Part shown: piece after piece, positions 6,564-6,696 of the stretch
How positions within the stretch are numbered: position 1 is the first letter of the stretch
How the letters are laid out: the number at the start of each line of letters is the position of its first letter
From: Alphaproteobacteria bacterium
GTDB taxonomy: Bacteria; Pseudomonadota; Alphaproteobacteria; Rhodobacterales; Rhodobacteraceae
NCBI GenBank assembly: GCA_030425945.1
Contig: JAUHZL010000170.1
Coordinates: 1 to 6,696, forward strand
Reading direction: 5' to 3'
Length of the DNA: 6,696 bases
Notes under the pieces: generated by a model
Told to the model about the DNA's origin: nothing
Seen by the model: the letters and a program-made list of their open reading frames with translations, nothing else
The model's database searches: none
Program-made: the position numbers and the translations under genes

Positions 6564-6696
6564 ATGGACAAAGCACCGCGCCTGACGCCCCTTGCCGCCG
6601 CCCTGCCCTCGACCGTGCCCTTCGTGGGACCGGAAACGCAGGAGCGCGCCTCGGGGCGGGTGTTCACCGCCCGGCTGGGCGCCAACGAGAGCGTCT
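6564..6696 (+). CDS. PLP-dependent (histidinol-phosphate-type) aminotransferase, 3'-truncated by window edge
   Basis: ATG 6564 opens a frame that is still open at the window end, giving 44 full codons. The protein starts MDKAPRLTPLAAALPSTVPF, continues through VGPETQERASG and ends in RLGANES. The x-LGANES motif, preceded by a short Pro/Ala-rich N-terminus with a TVPFVGPE block, is typical of class I/II aminotransferases of the histidinol-phosphate aminotransferase group, where the Asn-Glu near residue 40 precedes the substrate-binding loop. The PLP lysine lies beyond the edge, so fold and activity cannot be confirmed and the exact substrate is open. The start is the only plausible one after the LysR stop at 6515; no strong ribosome-binding sequence is visible in the 48-base gap. 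It lies on the same strand as the LysR remnant, 48 bases downstream, but co-transcription is not shown. Confidence 0.7.
   Translation, partial: MDKAPRLTPLAAALPSTVPFVGPETQERASGRVFTARLGANESV

Noticed and set aside
1..6696. CRISPR arrays, tRNA or rRNA genes, toxin-antitoxin pairs, phage or defence modules.
   Set aside because: No regularly spaced repeats, cloverleaf-like sequence or recognisable genes of these types were seen on either strand.

Overview
The window looks like ordinary chromosome from a high-GC alphaproteobacterium, most likely of the Rhodobacteraceae. This rests on strong G/C bias at third codon positions and on the wording of the valyl-tRNA synthetase and MetF proteins; it is an inference, since no rRNA or other phylogenetic marker was searched. 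Hand counts of two 60-base lines inside valS give 67% and 70% G+C.

Layout, left to right. The 3' part of metF (methylenetetrahydrofolate reductase) enters from the left edge on the plus strand and stops at 856. Six bases later a convergent minus-strand gene (863-1885) ends; it encodes a 340-residue DUF2235 alpha/beta hydrolase with a readable Ser-Asp-His triad. A divergent intergenic stretch of about 180 bases (1886-2068) separates it from valS and carries a plausible promoter for the hydrolase and only a weak one for valS. valS (2069-5230, plus) fills almost half of the window and is complete. A 36-base convergent gap with a strong hairpin follows, then a minus-strand GNAT acetyltransferase (5267-5851). 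Head to head with it lies a plus-strand LysR-type gene that has lost its DNA-binding domain (about 5829-6515). Finally the first 44 codons of a PLP-dependent, histidinol-phosphate-aminotransferase-like gene run off the right edge (6564-6696).

The genes do not form a pathway or a recognisable defence, secretion or mobile system. They are single transcription units in alternating directions: metF serves one-carbon and methionine metabolism, valS serves translation, and the others are accessory enzymes or a regulator remnant. I did not find a new multi-gene system.

The unusual structure lies inside and between these genes. First, valS carries an in-frame palindromic, REP-like insertion at 3307-3346, followed by a 9-base tandem duplication. 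Second, valS has a segment at about 3650-3897 with much lower GC and different codon use (about 52% G+C over 3661-3900); it lengthens the linker between two conserved catalytic motifs. Third, the GNAT/LysR junction near 5830 looks like a deletion or rearrangement breakpoint, because the LysR gene lacks its helix-turn-helix region and the space where it should be is taken up by the GNAT gene.
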